A program made the translations under genes and the position numbers. Below the pieces are notes generated by a model that searched no databases, was not told the origin of the DNA, and worked only from the letters and a program-made list of their open reading frames with translations. This document shows positions 17,758-26,806 of a stretch of 64,000 nt of DNA, one piece after another. The DNA comes from Pseudolabrys taiwanensis (lineage in GTDB: Bacteria; Pseudomonadota; Alphaproteobacteria; Rhizobiales; Xanthobacteraceae): NCBI RefSeq assembly GCF_003367395.1, contig NZ_CP031417.1, positions 4,737,501 through 4,801,500 on the forward strand, given 5' to 3'. How positions within the stretch are numbered: the stretch's first letter is position 1; each line of letters begins with the position of its first letter.

Positions 17758-18687
17758 TTATGCGCGCCGCGTGGAAATCGTCGCCATCTTTTCGAGCCGG
17801 TCGAGTTCGGGTGCGACGCGCTTGGCTTCTTCCACCAGCGCCGCGGTGATCGGCGTCATCGGCTCGCGCTTGGGAACGACAAGGCCGATCGTCTGCACCG
17901 CTTCGGGCTCCAGGATCGGAATGGCGCGCAGCGTATCGGTGAGCCCCAATGTCTCGGCGAGCTTGGCCGGCATCACGCTCGCCCAGCGGCCGGTACGCAC
18001 ATGCGAGAACAACAGGATCATCGAATCCGATTCCAAGGTCGGGCGCGACTCGAGGCCCGTGCTCTTGAGCAGCCGATCGATGATGCGCCGGTTCTGCATG
18101 TCGGGCGTGAGCAGGCAAAGCGGCACTTGCGCCACTTCCGCCCAGGTGACCTTGTCGCGGTTGCCGAGCGGCGCATCGGCCGACGTGAGCAACCGATAGC
18201 GCTCGTGATAAAGCGGCACGACGCTGACACGGCCGAGCGGTTCGTTCTCGATGTAGGTGATGCCGGCGTCGATCTCGAGATTCTCCAAGAGGTCGAGCAC
18301 CTCGATCGACGTGCGCGAGTAGACGGTGAACTGCACGTTCGGATGTCGCTCGCGATACGGCGTCGTCAACGCGGCGACCATCGCCAGCGCCGTTGGAATC
18401 GCGGCGATGCGCAGGCGGCCGGAAAGGCCATGCCGCAACGCGTTGATCTCTTCACGCATCGCGTGTGAATCGCCGACGATGCGCCGCGCCCATTCGAGCA
18501 CGCGCTGCCCCTCCGGCGTGAACCCTTGAAAGCGCGAGCCGCGGTTCACCAGCAGCACGCCCATTTGCTCTTCGAGCTGCTTTACGCCGGCCGACAGTGT
18601 CGGCTGGGTCACGCCGCACGTCTCGGCCGCGCGTCCGAAGTGCTGCTCGCGCGCCAGTGCCAGGATGAATTCGAGCTTGTCCAGCAC
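17758..18687 (-). CDS. LysR-family regulator divergent from formate dehydrogenase genes
   Basis: A 309-aa LysR regulator. The N-terminal helix-turn-helix (about residues 1-60) reads FILALAREQHFGRAAETCGVTQPTLSAGVKQLEEQMG. The effector domain follows from about 90. It sits head-to-head with the formate dehydrogenase beta-subunit gene, with a 168-nt shared promoter. This is the same arrangement as the FdsR-type regulators next to NAD-linked formate dehydrogenase operons. Formate or a metal-cofactor cue is a plausible effector, by inference. Confidence 0.88.
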   Translation of the reverse strand: MLDKLEFILALAREQHFGRAAETCGVTQPTLSAGVKQLEEQMGVLLVNRGSRFQGFTPEGQRVLEWARRIVGDSHAMREEINALRHGLSGRLRIAAIPTALAMVAALTTPYRERHPNVQFTVYSRTSIEVLDLLENLEIDAGITYIENEPLGRVSVVPLYHERYRLLTSADAPLGNRDKVTWAEVAQVPLCLLTPDMQNRRIIDRLLKSTGLESRPTLESDSMILLFSHVRTGRWASVMPAKLAETLGLTDTLRAIPILEPEAVQTIGLVVPKREPMTPITAALVEEAKRVAPELDRLEKMATISTRRA

Positions 18688-18714
18688 GCCATATCCCTTT
18701 CAATTCAGAGGGTT

Positions 18715-18752
18715 AGCTATAATACCGGGTATTGCATTGCGAAAGCAATCAG
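18715..18752. promoter_or_regulatory. promoter and palindromic operator candidates between LysR gene and fdh
   Basis: The shared 168-nt region contains a perfect palindrome AATACC-G-GGTATT (18721-18733) and directly beside it ATTGC-GAAA-GCAAT (18736-18749). TATAAT at 18718-18723 overlaps the first palindrome and could be a rightward -10. Such paired interrupted palindromes in a divergent LysR promoter are typical LysR boxes. Confidence 0.55.
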
Positions 18753-18855
18753 ATGTGACGGGTGGGCGAACGATAGCTTTTGCCTATGACCCGATGGCGA
18801 GGACGGGGTTGCTTGTTCTTTAGAACGGTCTCAAATCAGCCTCTGGGAGAAGCGG

Positions 18856-20571
18856 ATGAATATGCAGGCACCGCCGCCGCATGCCGGCGGGAATACGAGT
18901 CGGCGCAAGCCGCCACGGACGCCCAAAGGGCGCCAAGTCGATCTCCAGGCGCTGGAGGAAGTACAGGCGCTGCTGACCGACCGGCCGCGCCGGCGCGATT
19001 TGCTGATCGAGCATCTCCACCTCATTCAGGACCACTACGGCCATCTGTCGGCCGCGCATCTCGCCGCGCTTGCCGCCGAGATGCGGATGGCGCTGACCGA
19101 GGTGTACGAGGTCGCGACCTTCTACGCGCATTTCGATGTGGTGAAGGAAGGCGAGACACCGCCGCCACCGGTGACGGTGCGGGTGTGCGAATCGCTGTCA
19201 TGCACGATGCGCGGCGCCGAAAAGCTGCTGGCCGCATTGCCCGATAAGCTCGGTCCGAACGTGCGCGTCGTGCGCGCGCCATGCATGGGCGCGTGCGATC
19301 ACGCGCCGGCAGTCGCCGTCGGGCATGTGCAGACGTTCAATGCGACACCGGACAAAGTTGCCGGCGCGGTCGCGGCGCAGCCGCACGCGCATGCGTGGAA
19401 GCCGGATGCCGATTTCGCCGCCTATCAGGCGCGAGGCGGTTACGCGCTGTTGAAGGACTGTATCGCCGGCACGCGCACGCCGGACGAGTTGATCAAGATC
19501 GTCAGCGATGCCGGCTTGCGCGGCCTCGGCGGCGCCGGTTTTCCGACCGGACGCAAATGGTCGCTGGTGCGCGCGGAGCCCGCGCCGCGACTGTTCGCGG
19601 TGAATGCCGACGAGGGCGAACCCGGCACCTTCAAGGACCGCCATTATCTCGAACGCGATCCGCATCGCTTCCTCGAGGGCGTGCTAATCGCCGCCTGGGT
19701 CGTCGAGGCGCGCGACACCTACATCTACATCCGCGACGAATACCCTGAAATCCGACTGATGCTGCTCGAAGAGATCGAGAAGCTCGAACAGGCCGGCCTC
19801 ACGCCGCACACCAAGCTGCATCTGCGCCGCGGCGCTGGCGCATATATCTGCGGCGAAGAATCGGCGATGATCGAGAGCATCGAAGGCAAGCGCGGCCTGC
19901 CGCGCCATCGTCCGCCTTACGTCGCGCAGGTCGGTCTGTTCGGCCGCCCGACGCTCGAGCAGAACGTCGAGACGATGTTCTGGATCCGCGACATCGTCGA
20001 GAAGGGCGCGGCGTGGTTCGCGTCGCACGGCCGCAACGAGCGCAAGGGACTGCGCAGCTTCTCGGTGTCGGGCCGGGTGAAGAATCCCGGTGTGAAGCTC
20101 GCGCCGGCCGGCATCACCATGCGCGAACTGATCGATGAATATTGCGGCGGCATGGAAGAGGGGCACGCTTTCAAGGCTTATCTGCCGGGCGGCCCTTCCG
20201 GCGGCATCCTGCCGGCGTCGATGGCCGATATCCCGCTCGATTTCGGCACGCTCGAAAAATACGGCTGTTTCGTCGGCTCCCACGCGGTTGTGATCCTGTC
20301 CGACCAGGACGACATCAAGGCCGTGGCGTTGAACCTGATGAAGTTCTTCGAGGACGAGAGTTGCGGTCAGTGCACGCCGTGCCGTGTCGGCACGGAGAAG
20401 GCGGCGGCGCTGATGGCGCAGGGGCCCTGGAACGTGGAGCTGCTCAACGAGCTGTCGACCGCCATGCGCGATGCCTCGATCTGCGGCCTCGGCCAGGCGG
20501 CGCCGAACCCGCTGCTGTGCGTGTTGAAATACTTCCCCGACGAACTGAAGAAGCCGCTGGGGAAGTGGTGA
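18856..20571 (+). CDS. fdh1B: NAD-dependent formate dehydrogenase beta subunit (NuoE-NuoF fusion)
   Basis: A 571-aa fusion. The N-terminal part (about residues 30-190) is NuoE-like, with a [2Fe-2S] site at C111, C116, C143 and C147. The C-terminal part (about 200-571) is NuoF-like, with GGAGFPTGRKW and GAGAYICGEESAM for NADH/FMN and a [4Fe-4S] site at C503, C506, C509 and C543. The size and fusion match the beta subunit of Methylobacterium FDH1 as I recall it, rather than the separate FdsG/FdsB of Cupriavidus. It passes electrons from the alpha subunit to NAD+ in the cytoplasm. Confidence 0.93.
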   Translation: MNMQAPPPHAGGNTSRRKPPRTPKGRQVDLQALEEVQALLTDRPRRRDLLIEHLHLIQDHYGHLSAAHLAALAAEMRMALTEVYEVATFYAHFDVVKEGETPPPPVTVRVCESLSCTMRGAEKLLAALPDKLGPNVRVVRAPCMGACDHAPAVAVGHVQTFNATPDKVAGAVAAQPHAHAWKPDADFAAYQARGGYALLKDCIAGTRTPDELIKIVSDAGLRGLGGAGFPTGRKWSLVRAEPAPRLFAVNADEGEPGTFKDRHYLERDPHRFLEGVLIAAWVVEARDTYIYIRDEYPEIRLMLLEEIEKLEQAGLTPHTKLHLRRGAGAYICGEESAMIESIEGKRGLPRHRPPYVAQVGLFGRPTLEQNVETMFWIRDIVEKGAAWFASHGRNERKGLRSFSVSGRVKNPGVKLAPAGITMRELIDEYCGGMEEGHAFKAYLPGGPSGGILPASMADIPLDFGTLEKYGCFVGSHAVVILSDQDDIKAVALNLMKFFEDESCGQCTPCRVGTEKAAALMAQGPWNVELLNELSTAMRDASICGLGQAAPNPLLCVLKYFPDELKKPLGKW

Positions 20572-20579
20572 GTTAGACC

Positions 20580-20690
20580 CGTCATCCTGAGGTGGCCGCG
20601 CAGCGGCCCTCGAAGGAGGACGGCCACAACGGAAGCCCAGACCCTTCGAGGCTCGCGCGCAAAAGCGCGCTCGCTCCTCAGGGTGACGGG
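20580..20690. repeat. dispersed repeat, GTCATCCTGAGG family, inside the fdh operon
   Basis: The outer inverted ends CGTCATCCTGAGG ... CCTCAGGGTGACGG enclose two inner hairpins. The same element occurs at 61105-61213. It lies between the beta and alpha subunit genes of formate dehydrogenase, so it is transcribed within the operon. Confidence 0.75.
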
Positions 20691-20711
20691 AGAGGTCGAA
20701 GGAAGAAGACC

Positions 20712-23624
20712 ATGACCGACACTCAAAAACCGGCGGGTTACGGACACGACGGCAACGGCGCAGCGGGCGGCAAGACTGTCGGCGAGGGCAAGCCGCATGT
20801 CGCGCACACGGCGCCGGCGCAGACCTCGGTGGGCGAGGGCGGCGCGCCGACCGGCAACACCTTCTTCATCGACGATCGCGAGGTCGACATCCGCGAGGGT
20901 GAGTCGATCTTCCGCGCCGCGCGCCGGCTCGACATCAAGCTGCCGCACCTGTGCTACTCGCCGCAGCCCGGCTACCGCGCCGACGGCAACTGCCGCGTCT
21001 GCATGGTCGAGGTCGAAGGCGAGCGGACGCTCGCGGCGAGCTGCATCCGCATGCCGGCTCCCGGCATGAAGGTGAAGACGCAGACCGATCGCGCCAAGAC
21101 CGCGCGCAAGATGGTCGCGGAGCTTCTCGTCACCGACCAGCCGGCGCAGGACGTCGCGCACGATCCGATGTCGGAATTCTGGAAGACGGTAAAGCGGCAG
21201 GGCGTCGCGCAGAGCCGTTTCCCCAAGCGCGACCGCATCATCGTGCCGGAGCCGGACCGCAGCCACCCGGCGATGGCGGTCAATCTCGACGCCTGCATCC
21301 AGTGCAATCTCTGTGTCCGCGCCTGCCGCGAAGTGCAGGTCAACGACGTCATCGGCATGGCGGGCCGCGGCCACACCGAGAAGATCGTGTTCGACTTCGA
21401 CGATCCGATGGGCGCCTCGACCTGCGTCGCTTGCGGCGAGTGCGTGCAGGCCTGCCCGACCGGCGCCTTGATGCCGGCGACCATGGTCGACGAAAAGAAC
21501 GTCTATAAGGGCGCGCCGGACCGCACCGTCGACAGCGTTTGCCCTTATTGCGGCGTCGGCTGCCAACTCACGTATCAGATCAAGGACGACAAGATCGTGG
21601 CCGTCTCGGGCCGCAACGGCCCCGCCAATCAGAACCGGCTGTGCGTCAAGGGCCGTTTCGGCTTCGATTACGTGCACAACAAGCAGCGCCTGTTGAAGCC
21701 GCTCATCCGCAAGGAGGGCGTGCCCAAGGTGCCGCACGAGATCATCGGTCCGTCGAATCCGTATACCCATTTCCGCGAGGCGACCTGGGAAGAAGCGCTG
21801 GACGCGGCTGCCAACGGCCTCAAGACGATCCGCGACCGCGACGGCTCGCAAGCGCTCGCCGGCTTCGGTTCGGCCAAGGGCTCGAACGAGGAGGCCTACC
21901 TGTTCCAGAAGCTGGTGCGCACCGGCTTCGGCACCAACAACGTCGATCATTGCACGCGGCTCTGTCATGCTTCGTCGGTGGCCGCGCTGCTGGAGGGCGT
22001 CGGTTCGGCGGCGGTCACCGCGACCTTCAACGAGGTGAAGAACTCCGAACTCATCATCGTCATCGGCGCCAACCCGACCGAGAATCACCCGGTTGCCGCG
22101 ACGTACTTCAAGCAGGCGGCCAAGCGCGGCGCCAAGCTCGTCATCATGGATCCGCGCGGCACCGCGATGAAGCGGCACGCCTGGAAGATGATGCAGTTCA
22201 AGAACGGCACCGACGTGGCGATGCTCAACGCCATGCTCAACGTCATCGTCACCGAGAAGCTGTACGACCAGCAATACATCCAGACCTATGTCGAGGGCTT
22301 CGAGGCCTGGAAGGAGAACATCAAGGACTTCACGCCGGAGGAGATGGCTCCGATCTGCGGCATCGAGGCGGAGACCTTGCGCGAGGTCGCGCGCGCCTAC
22401 GCCCGCGCCGAGAGTTCGATTATCTTCTGGGGCATGGGCGTGTCGCAGCACACGCACGGCACGGACAATGCGCGCTGCCTGATCGCGCTGGCGCTGATCA
22501 CCGGCCAGATCGGCCGGCCCGGCACGGGCCTGCATCCGCTGCGCGGGCAGAACAACGTGCAGGGGGCGTCCGACGCTGGCCTCATCCCAATGTTCTTCCC
22601 CGACTACAAGTCGGTCGAGGCTTCCGACATCCGCGCCCAGTACGAGCAGGCCTGGGGCGTGAAGCTCAATCCCAAGCGCGGCAAGACCGTCGTCGAGATC
22701 ATGGATGCGATCCATGCCGACGAGATCAAGGGCATGTACATCGAGGGTGAGAACCCGGCGATGTCCGATCCGGATCTCAACCACGCGCGCGAAGCTTTGG
22801 CGCATCTCGAGCATCTCGTGGTGCAGGACTTGTTCCTCACCGAGACCGCGGTCTATGCCGACGTGGTGCTGCCGGCGTCCGGCTGGCCGGAGAAGGACGG
22901 CACCGTCACCAATACGAACCGTCAGGTGCAGATCGGCCGCCAGGCGATCCCGCTTCCGGGCGATGCGCGTCACGACCTCTGGATCATCCAGGAAATCGCC
23001 AACCGCCTCGGCTGCGGCTGGACTTACAAGCACGTGAGCGAGGTGTTCACCGAGATGGCATCGCTCATGCCGTCGCTCAAGAACATCACGTGGGACCGTG
23101 TCGCGCGCGAGGACGCCGTGACTTATCCGGTCGACGGGCCGGACGTGCCCGGCCGCGACGTCGTGTTCGACGATGGCTTCCCGCGTCCGGGCGGCTTCGC
23201 CAAGCTCGTGTCGACCAAGCTGCAGCCGCCGGACGAAGTGCCGGATCACGAATATCCGTTCATCCTGTCGACCGGCCGGCAGCTCGAACACTGGCACACC
23301 GGCTCGATGACGCGCCGCGCCCAGGTCCTCGACGCGATCGAGCCCTCGGCGATCGCTCAGGTGTCGCGTGGCACGCTCGCTAAGCTCGGCATTCAGGCGG
23401 GCGACATGATCCGGGTGACGACTCGACGCGGTTCGGTCGAGCTGCATTCGCGTCAGGACGACGCGGTGCCGGATGGTGTGGTGTTCATCCCCTTCGCTTA
23501 CGTCGAAGCGGCGGCGAACTTGCTCACCAATCCGAAGCTCGATCCGTTCGGCAAGATCCCGGAGTTCAAGTACTGCGCGGCGAAGGTCGAAGCCGTGCCG
23601 CGCACGCTGGAAGCGGCGGAGTAA
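20712..23624 (+). CDS. fdh1A: formate dehydrogenase alpha (catalytic, Mo/W-bis-MGD) subunit
   Basis: A 970-aa catalytic subunit oxidising formate to CO2 (reversible in related enzymes). Order of parts: NuoG-like [2Fe-2S] domain (C81, C94, C97, C111), ferredoxin-type pair of [4Fe-4S] sites (C195/198/201/205 and C238/241/244/248), a further [4Fe-4S] site near the cofactor (C277, C280, C284, C311), then the molybdopterin domains. The active-site residue is Cys (C418, followed by H419, in CTRLCHASS) where some enzymes have selenocysteine. The start at 20712 has AAGGAAG upstream; the frame opens earlier within a repeat. Mo versus W cannot be told. No fdhD or fdsD gene is present nearby. Confidence 0.94.
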   Translation: MTDTQKPAGYGHDGNGAAGGKTVGEGKPHVAHTAPAQTSVGEGGAPTGNTFFIDDREVDIREGESIFRAARRLDIKLPHLCYSPQPGYRADGNCRVCMVEVEGERTLAASCIRMPAPGMKVKTQTDRAKTARKMVAELLVTDQPAQDVAHDPMSEFWKTVKRQGVAQSRFPKRDRIIVPEPDRSHPAMAVNLDACIQCNLCVRACREVQVNDVIGMAGRGHTEKIVFDFDDPMGASTCVACGECVQACPTGALMPATMVDEKNVYKGAPDRTVDSVCPYCGVGCQLTYQIKDDKIVAVSGRNGPANQNRLCVKGRFGFDYVHNKQRLLKPLIRKEGVPKVPHEIIGPSNPYTHFREATWEEALDAAANGLKTIRDRDGSQALAGFGSAKGSNEEAYLFQKLVRTGFGTNNVDHCTRLCHASSVAALLEGVGSAAVTATFNEVKNSELIIVIGANPTENHPVAATYFKQAAKRGAKLVIMDPRGTAMKRHAWKMMQFKNGTDVAMLNAMLNVIVTEKLYDQQYIQTYVEGFEAWKENIKDFTPEEMAPICGIEAETLREVARAYARAESSIIFWGMGVSQHTHGTDNARCLIALALITGQIGRPGTGLHPLRGQNNVQGASDAGLIPMFFPDYKSVEASDIRAQYEQAWGVKLNPKRGKTVVEIMDAIHADEIKGMYIEGENPAMSDPDLNHAREALAHLEHLVVQDLFLTETAVYADVVLPASGWPEKDGTVTNTNRQVQIGRQAIPLPGDARHDLWIIQEIANRLGCGWTYKHVSEVFTEMASLMPSLKNITWDRVAREDAVTYPVDGPDVPGRDVVFDDGFPRPGGFAKLVSTKLQPPDEVPDHEYPFILSTGRQLEHWHTGSMTRRAQVLDAIEPSAIAQVSRGTLAKLGIQAGDMIRVTTRRGSVELHSRQDDAVPDGVVFIPFAYVEAAANLLTNPKLDPFGKIPEFKYCAAKVEAVPRTLEAAE

Positions 23625-23634
23625 TCACGCTCCC

Positions 23635-23800
23635 CTGTAGGGTGGGCAAAGGCGCACGTGCGCCGTGCCCACGCGTGGCAGCGCCGGCAACCTCAGCCGT
23701 CTCCCGGTGTGCTGCCGTTCGCTTGCCCGCGATGACGGCGCGTCCTTGTCATCGATGCGCAGGGTGCCCGTGGGCGGGTCAAGCCGTGCCGACCGCCAAG
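23635..23800. repeat. intergenic hairpin repeat after fdh1A
   Basis: GTAGGGTGGGCAAAGGCG-CACGTG-CGCCGTGCCCACGCG forms an interrupted inverted repeat, followed by GC-rich non-coding sequence up to the antiporter gene. No gene is seen. Confidence 0.45.
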
Positions 23801-23897
23801 CCGCCGACACCATCCGCGCGTCCGGTGATTGACGCAGACGTCTCCCGGCCTTCACTTTGCTCGGGCAAGCGATTCGCTTTCGACGTCAGGATGCCCG

Positions 23898-25022
23898 ATG
23901 CCTGCCCACCGCCGCGCCGGCCAGCTGCGTAAGATCGTCCGCGCCGAGCGCTTCCTCGGCATCAGCCTGGCGACCACGTTGGCGTTCGCGCTGGCCGGCG
24001 AGAAGATGTTCGCCGCGATGGCCAATCCTCTTTGGTTCGCGGTCATCTTCGTCTGGCTGTTCGCCGTCGTGCTCTGTTCGGCGCTGGCGGTGGTGCGACA
24101 CGCCGACCGCGTCGCTGAATTCCTCGGCGAGCCTTACGGCACCTTGGTTCTCACGCTGTCGGTGACGGCGATCGAGGTGATGAGCATCACTGCGGTCATG
24201 CTGCACGGGGAGAACAATCCGACGCTCGTGCGCGACACCTTGTTCGCCATCATCATGATCATCCTCGGCGGCATGATCGGCGTATCGCTGCTCGCCGGCG
24301 GCTGGCGGCACCGCGAGCAGCACTACAATCTGCAAGGCGCGAATGCCTATCTCGGCGTGATCATTCCGATGGCGGCGTTTCCGCTGAGCCTGCCGAATTT
24401 CACCGTCACGACGCCGGGGCCGACCTTGTCCGGTCCGCAGGAGATGTTCGTCATGCTGACGTCCGTCGGCCTGTATGTCGCCTTCCTTTCCATCCAGACG
24501 GGCCGCCATCGCAGCTATTTCGCTCCCGAAGATGCCGCGACGGCCCATACGAAGCCGCCGCTCGGCATGGGCCGGCTCGGCTGGCATATCGTCCTGCTGC
24601 TGGCTTACATCGTCCCCGTCGTTTTTCTGGCGGAGCAATTCGCGCATCCGATCGATTACCTGATCGAGACCCTGCACGTGCCGACCGCGATCGGCGGCGT
24701 CATCATCGCCATGCTGGTCGCGACGCCGGAAGCTATTGGCGCCACGCGGGCGGCGTGGTCGAACCGGCTGCAGCGTTCGATCAACATCTCGCTCGGCTCG
24801 GTGCTGTCGACGATCGGGCTCACGGTGCCGGCGATGCTGGCAATTAGCTATTTCACCAGCCACGAGGTCTATCTCGGGCTGTCGAGCGCCGATAACCTCC
24901 TGCTGGCGGTCACGCTCGTCGTCAGCATCGTCACCTTCGCCAGCGGCCATACCAACATCCTGCAAGGCGTGGTGCACGTCGTGCTGTTCGCGGCTTTCGT
25001 GATGCTGATTTTTCAAGGCTGA
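23898..25022 (+). CDS. calcium/cation:proton antiporter (ChaA/CAX type)
   Basis: A 374-aa membrane protein with about 11 spans. The two CAX repeat motifs are visible: GEPYGTLVLTLSVTAIEVMS in the first half and ATPEAIGATRAAWSNRLQRS-INISLGS in the second, each carrying the ion-binding acidic residue. This fits ChaA-like export of Ca2+, Na+ or K+ in exchange for protons. The start at 23898 (MPAHRRAGQ) is chosen with CAGGA 7 nt upstream. It stands alone; ion preference is not deducible. Confidence 0.87.
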   Translation: MPAHRRAGQLRKIVRAERFLGISLATTLAFALAGEKMFAAMANPLWFAVIFVWLFAVVLCSALAVVRHADRVAEFLGEPYGTLVLTLSVTAIEVMSITAVMLHGENNPTLVRDTLFAIIMIILGGMIGVSLLAGGWRHREQHYNLQGANAYLGVIIPMAAFPLSLPNFTVTTPGPTLSGPQEMFVMLTSVGLYVAFLSIQTGRHRSYFAPEDAATAHTKPPLGMGRLGWHIVLLLAYIVPVVFLAEQFAHPIDYLIETLHVPTAIGGVIIAMLVATPEAIGATRAAWSNRLQRSINISLGSVLSTIGLTVPAMLAISYFTSHEVYLGLSSADNLLLAVTLVVSIVTFASGHTNILQGVVHVVLFAAFVMLIFQG

Positions 25023-25048
25023 GGCTGCGCCGGTCGGCCCGTGTGGCC

Positions 25049-25390
25049 TCAATGCAGCGTCGGGCGCTCGTCGCCGACGACTTTCATGGTGATGCTGCCG
25101 ATGAACTGGTCGCGCATGGCTTCCGCCTTGCGCAGTTCTTCTTCCGTCTGCTCCCAGGTCGTCTTGTTCGAGCCGAGCAGCACGAAGCCGCCGAGCACGG
25201 CCGCCAGGGCGGCGAAGAACGGGGTCGGCGAGAACGGCAACAGCGACGTCAGTGTAAGAATCAGCCACAGCCCGCTGATGTAGAGCGCGATGCGGCCGAC
25301 CAGCGAGATCTTGCGGCAGCGCTCGCGCGTTGCGCGCAGTTCCTCGATGCGGGTCTCGAGCTGGGCGATATCGTCGTGGAGATCGTCCAT
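25049..25390 (-). CDS. small membrane protein with coiled-coil ends
   Basis: 113 aa, not recognised. Residues 1-25 are a charged helix (DDLHDDIAQLETRIEELRATR), probably coiled coil. Two hydrophobic spans follow (about 32-50 and 54-72), then a charged helix (TEEELRKAEAMRDQF). The layout suggests both ends face the cytoplasm. It lies 28 nt after a DUF3297 gene on the same strand and is probably co-transcribed with it. Confidence 0.65.
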   Translation of the reverse strand: MDDLHDDIAQLETRIEELRATRERCRKISLVGRIALYISGLWLILTLTSLLPFSPTPFFAALAAVLGGFVLLGSNKTTWEQTEEELRKAEAMRDQFIGSITMKVVGDERPTLH

Positions 25391-25418
25391 GCCGCGCGCC
25401 CGTTTGCCGGTCCTGTCG

Positions 25419-25685
25419 TCAGCCGCTCGTCTTGTCGCGGAAGTAAGGCTCGACTGGACCCGTGAGCTTGATCGTGAGCGGGTTGCCGTGGCGGTCCTTG
25501 GCGTTGCCGGCGGCGACGCGGATCCAGCCTTCGCTCACGCAATACTCTTCCACGTTGGTCTTCTCGGCGCCCTTGAAACGGATGCCGACGTCGCGTGCCA
25601 GCACCTCGGCATTGAAATAGGGGCTGCGCGGATCGGTCGAAAGGCGGTCGGGCGGCGTGTCGGTGGTGTCGGGCTGTTCGGTCAT
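25419..25685 (-). CDS. DUF3297 family protein
   Basis: An 88-aa soluble protein of the DUF3297 family, recognised by RLSTDPRSPYFN, VGIRFKG and the C-terminal PVEPYFRD. Function is unknown; the family is widespread in Alphaproteobacteria as a single small cytoplasmic protein. Length and motifs look complete. It is upstream of the small membrane protein gene, with which it may form an operon. Confidence 0.82.
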   Translation of the reverse strand: MTEQPDTTDTPPDRLSTDPRSPYFNAEVLARDVGIRFKGAEKTNVEEYCVSEGWIRVAAGNAKDRHGNPLTIKLTGPVEPYFRDKTSG

Positions 25686-25730
25686 GGCGGGCTTTTCTCA
25701 CGCTCCGCGGGCCGGGCGCAAGGTGTCGCG

Positions 25731-26645
25731 TCAGGCTTTTCGCGGCGGCTTTTTCGTGGCGAGCGCCGCGTGCAGCATCTGCCGCACCAGATCGGTCACG
25801 CCGGAGGCTAGCAGCGTCGGCGGCCGCCGCGTCGGCGTCACCAGCGCGACCATGCTGCCGAGGCGCGGGCTGACGATCGGCCGCGCCACCACGCCGGCGC
25901 CGGACATGCCCGTCCGCACGACGTTATAGGGGACCACGGCATGGCCGTAGCCCTCCGCCACGAGTTGCATGATCACGGGGATGGCATCGATCTCCAGAGA
26001 CACCTTCAACTTGACGCCGCGCCTTGCCGCCTCCGCGTCGACCAAAGAGCGAAGGGGATGCGGCGCGCCGGGAAAGATCAGGTCGAAGCGCGCGAGATCG
26101 CTGAAGGCGACGGGGCGCGTCCGGTTCGAACGCGCCGCGGTGAGCAGGCACAGCGACTCGCTCAGCAGAGGCTCGACCTCGATCAGCATCGACGGCACGG
26201 GATTATGAATGACGGCGACGTCGACGCGGCCGGCCAACATCCGCTCCTGCAGCGTCACGCTGAGCGCCTCCATGACCGATAGCTCGGCGCGCGGATAGCG
26301 TTCGCGGAAGGCGCGCACGAGAGGCACGGTCATGACGTGGCCGACCGATGGCGGCAGACCGACGACAACCTTGCCGACAAGATCGGCCTCGCTGCCGGTT
26401 ACCGCATGCCGCGCGCCGTCGAGCTGATGCAGAATGCCTTTGGCATAAGCGAGGAAGCGTGTGCCGTCGTCGGTCAGCAGCACGCCGCGGCCGTTGCGGT
26501 GAAAGAGATGGCGGTCGAGCTCGCGTTCGAGCGCGCGCACCTGCCGGCTGATCGCGGGCTGCGTCGTGCCCATGATCGCGGAGGCGCGGCTGAAGCTGCC
26601 GCTTTCGGCGACGTGGACGAAATATTCAATCTGGCGAAGGTTCAT
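25731..26645 (-). CDS. LysR-family transcriptional regulator
   Basis: A 304-aa LysR protein. The N-terminal HTH (MNLRQIEYFVHVAESGSFSR, then ASAIMGTTQPAISRQVRALE) is of the nac/cbl-like type, with the two-lobed effector domain from about residue 90. It is divergent from a Bug receptor and a TauD-type dioxygenase gene. Between them lies a perfect operator-like palindrome, so it probably controls that pair. Confidence 0.88.
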   Translation of the reverse strand: MNLRQIEYFVHVAESGSFSRASAIMGTTQPAISRQVRALERELDRHLFHRNGRGVLLTDDGTRFLAYAKGILHQLDGARHAVTGSEADLVGKVVVGLPPSVGHVMTVPLVRAFRERYPRAELSVMEALSVTLQERMLAGRVDVAVIHNPVPSMLIEVEPLLSESLCLLTAARSNRTRPVAFSDLARFDLIFPGAPHPLRSLVDAEAARRGVKLKVSLEIDAIPVIMQLVAEGYGHAVVPYNVVRTGMSGAGVVARPIVSPRLGSMVALVTPTRRPPTLLASGVTDLVRQMLHAALATKKPPRKA

Positions 26646-26668
26646 CGCTGCCTGGGTGACGAAGTGGG

Positions 26669-26687
26669 ATATGCCGCCTCGGCATAT
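26669..26687. promoter_or_regulatory. LysR-box palindrome
   Basis: ATATGCCG-CCT-CGGCATAT is a perfect 8+3+8 inverted repeat containing the T-N11-A pattern of LysR operators. It lies 24 nt from the LysR start codon and 120 nt from the divergent receptor gene. Confidence 0.75.
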
Positions 26688-26806
26688 TTGTTAGTCGGGT
26701 TTGTTTAATTGTAATCGCAAACCGCCGTTCGTAAAGTTTCCGAACAAGCCCTTCCTCGCGTGCCGGACCGAAGGAAGGGCCAACAAGCAAATCGGGGATT
26801 CAAATA

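Noticed and set aside
20580..20690. Could the spaced repeats be a CRISPR array?
   Set aside because: They are single palindromic units scattered through intergenic gaps, with no regular spacers and no cas genes.
21951..21971. Possible selenocysteine site in formate dehydrogenase
   Set aside because: The codon at the active site is a cysteine (C418) and no in-frame TGA occurs there, so no selenocysteine insertion is needed.
20367..23447. 1026-codon open frame on the minus strand
   Set aside because: It is the antisense shadow of formate dehydrogenase alpha. The composition (Arg, Ala, His, Asp-rich, no domain) is typical of the reverse frame of GC-rich genes.
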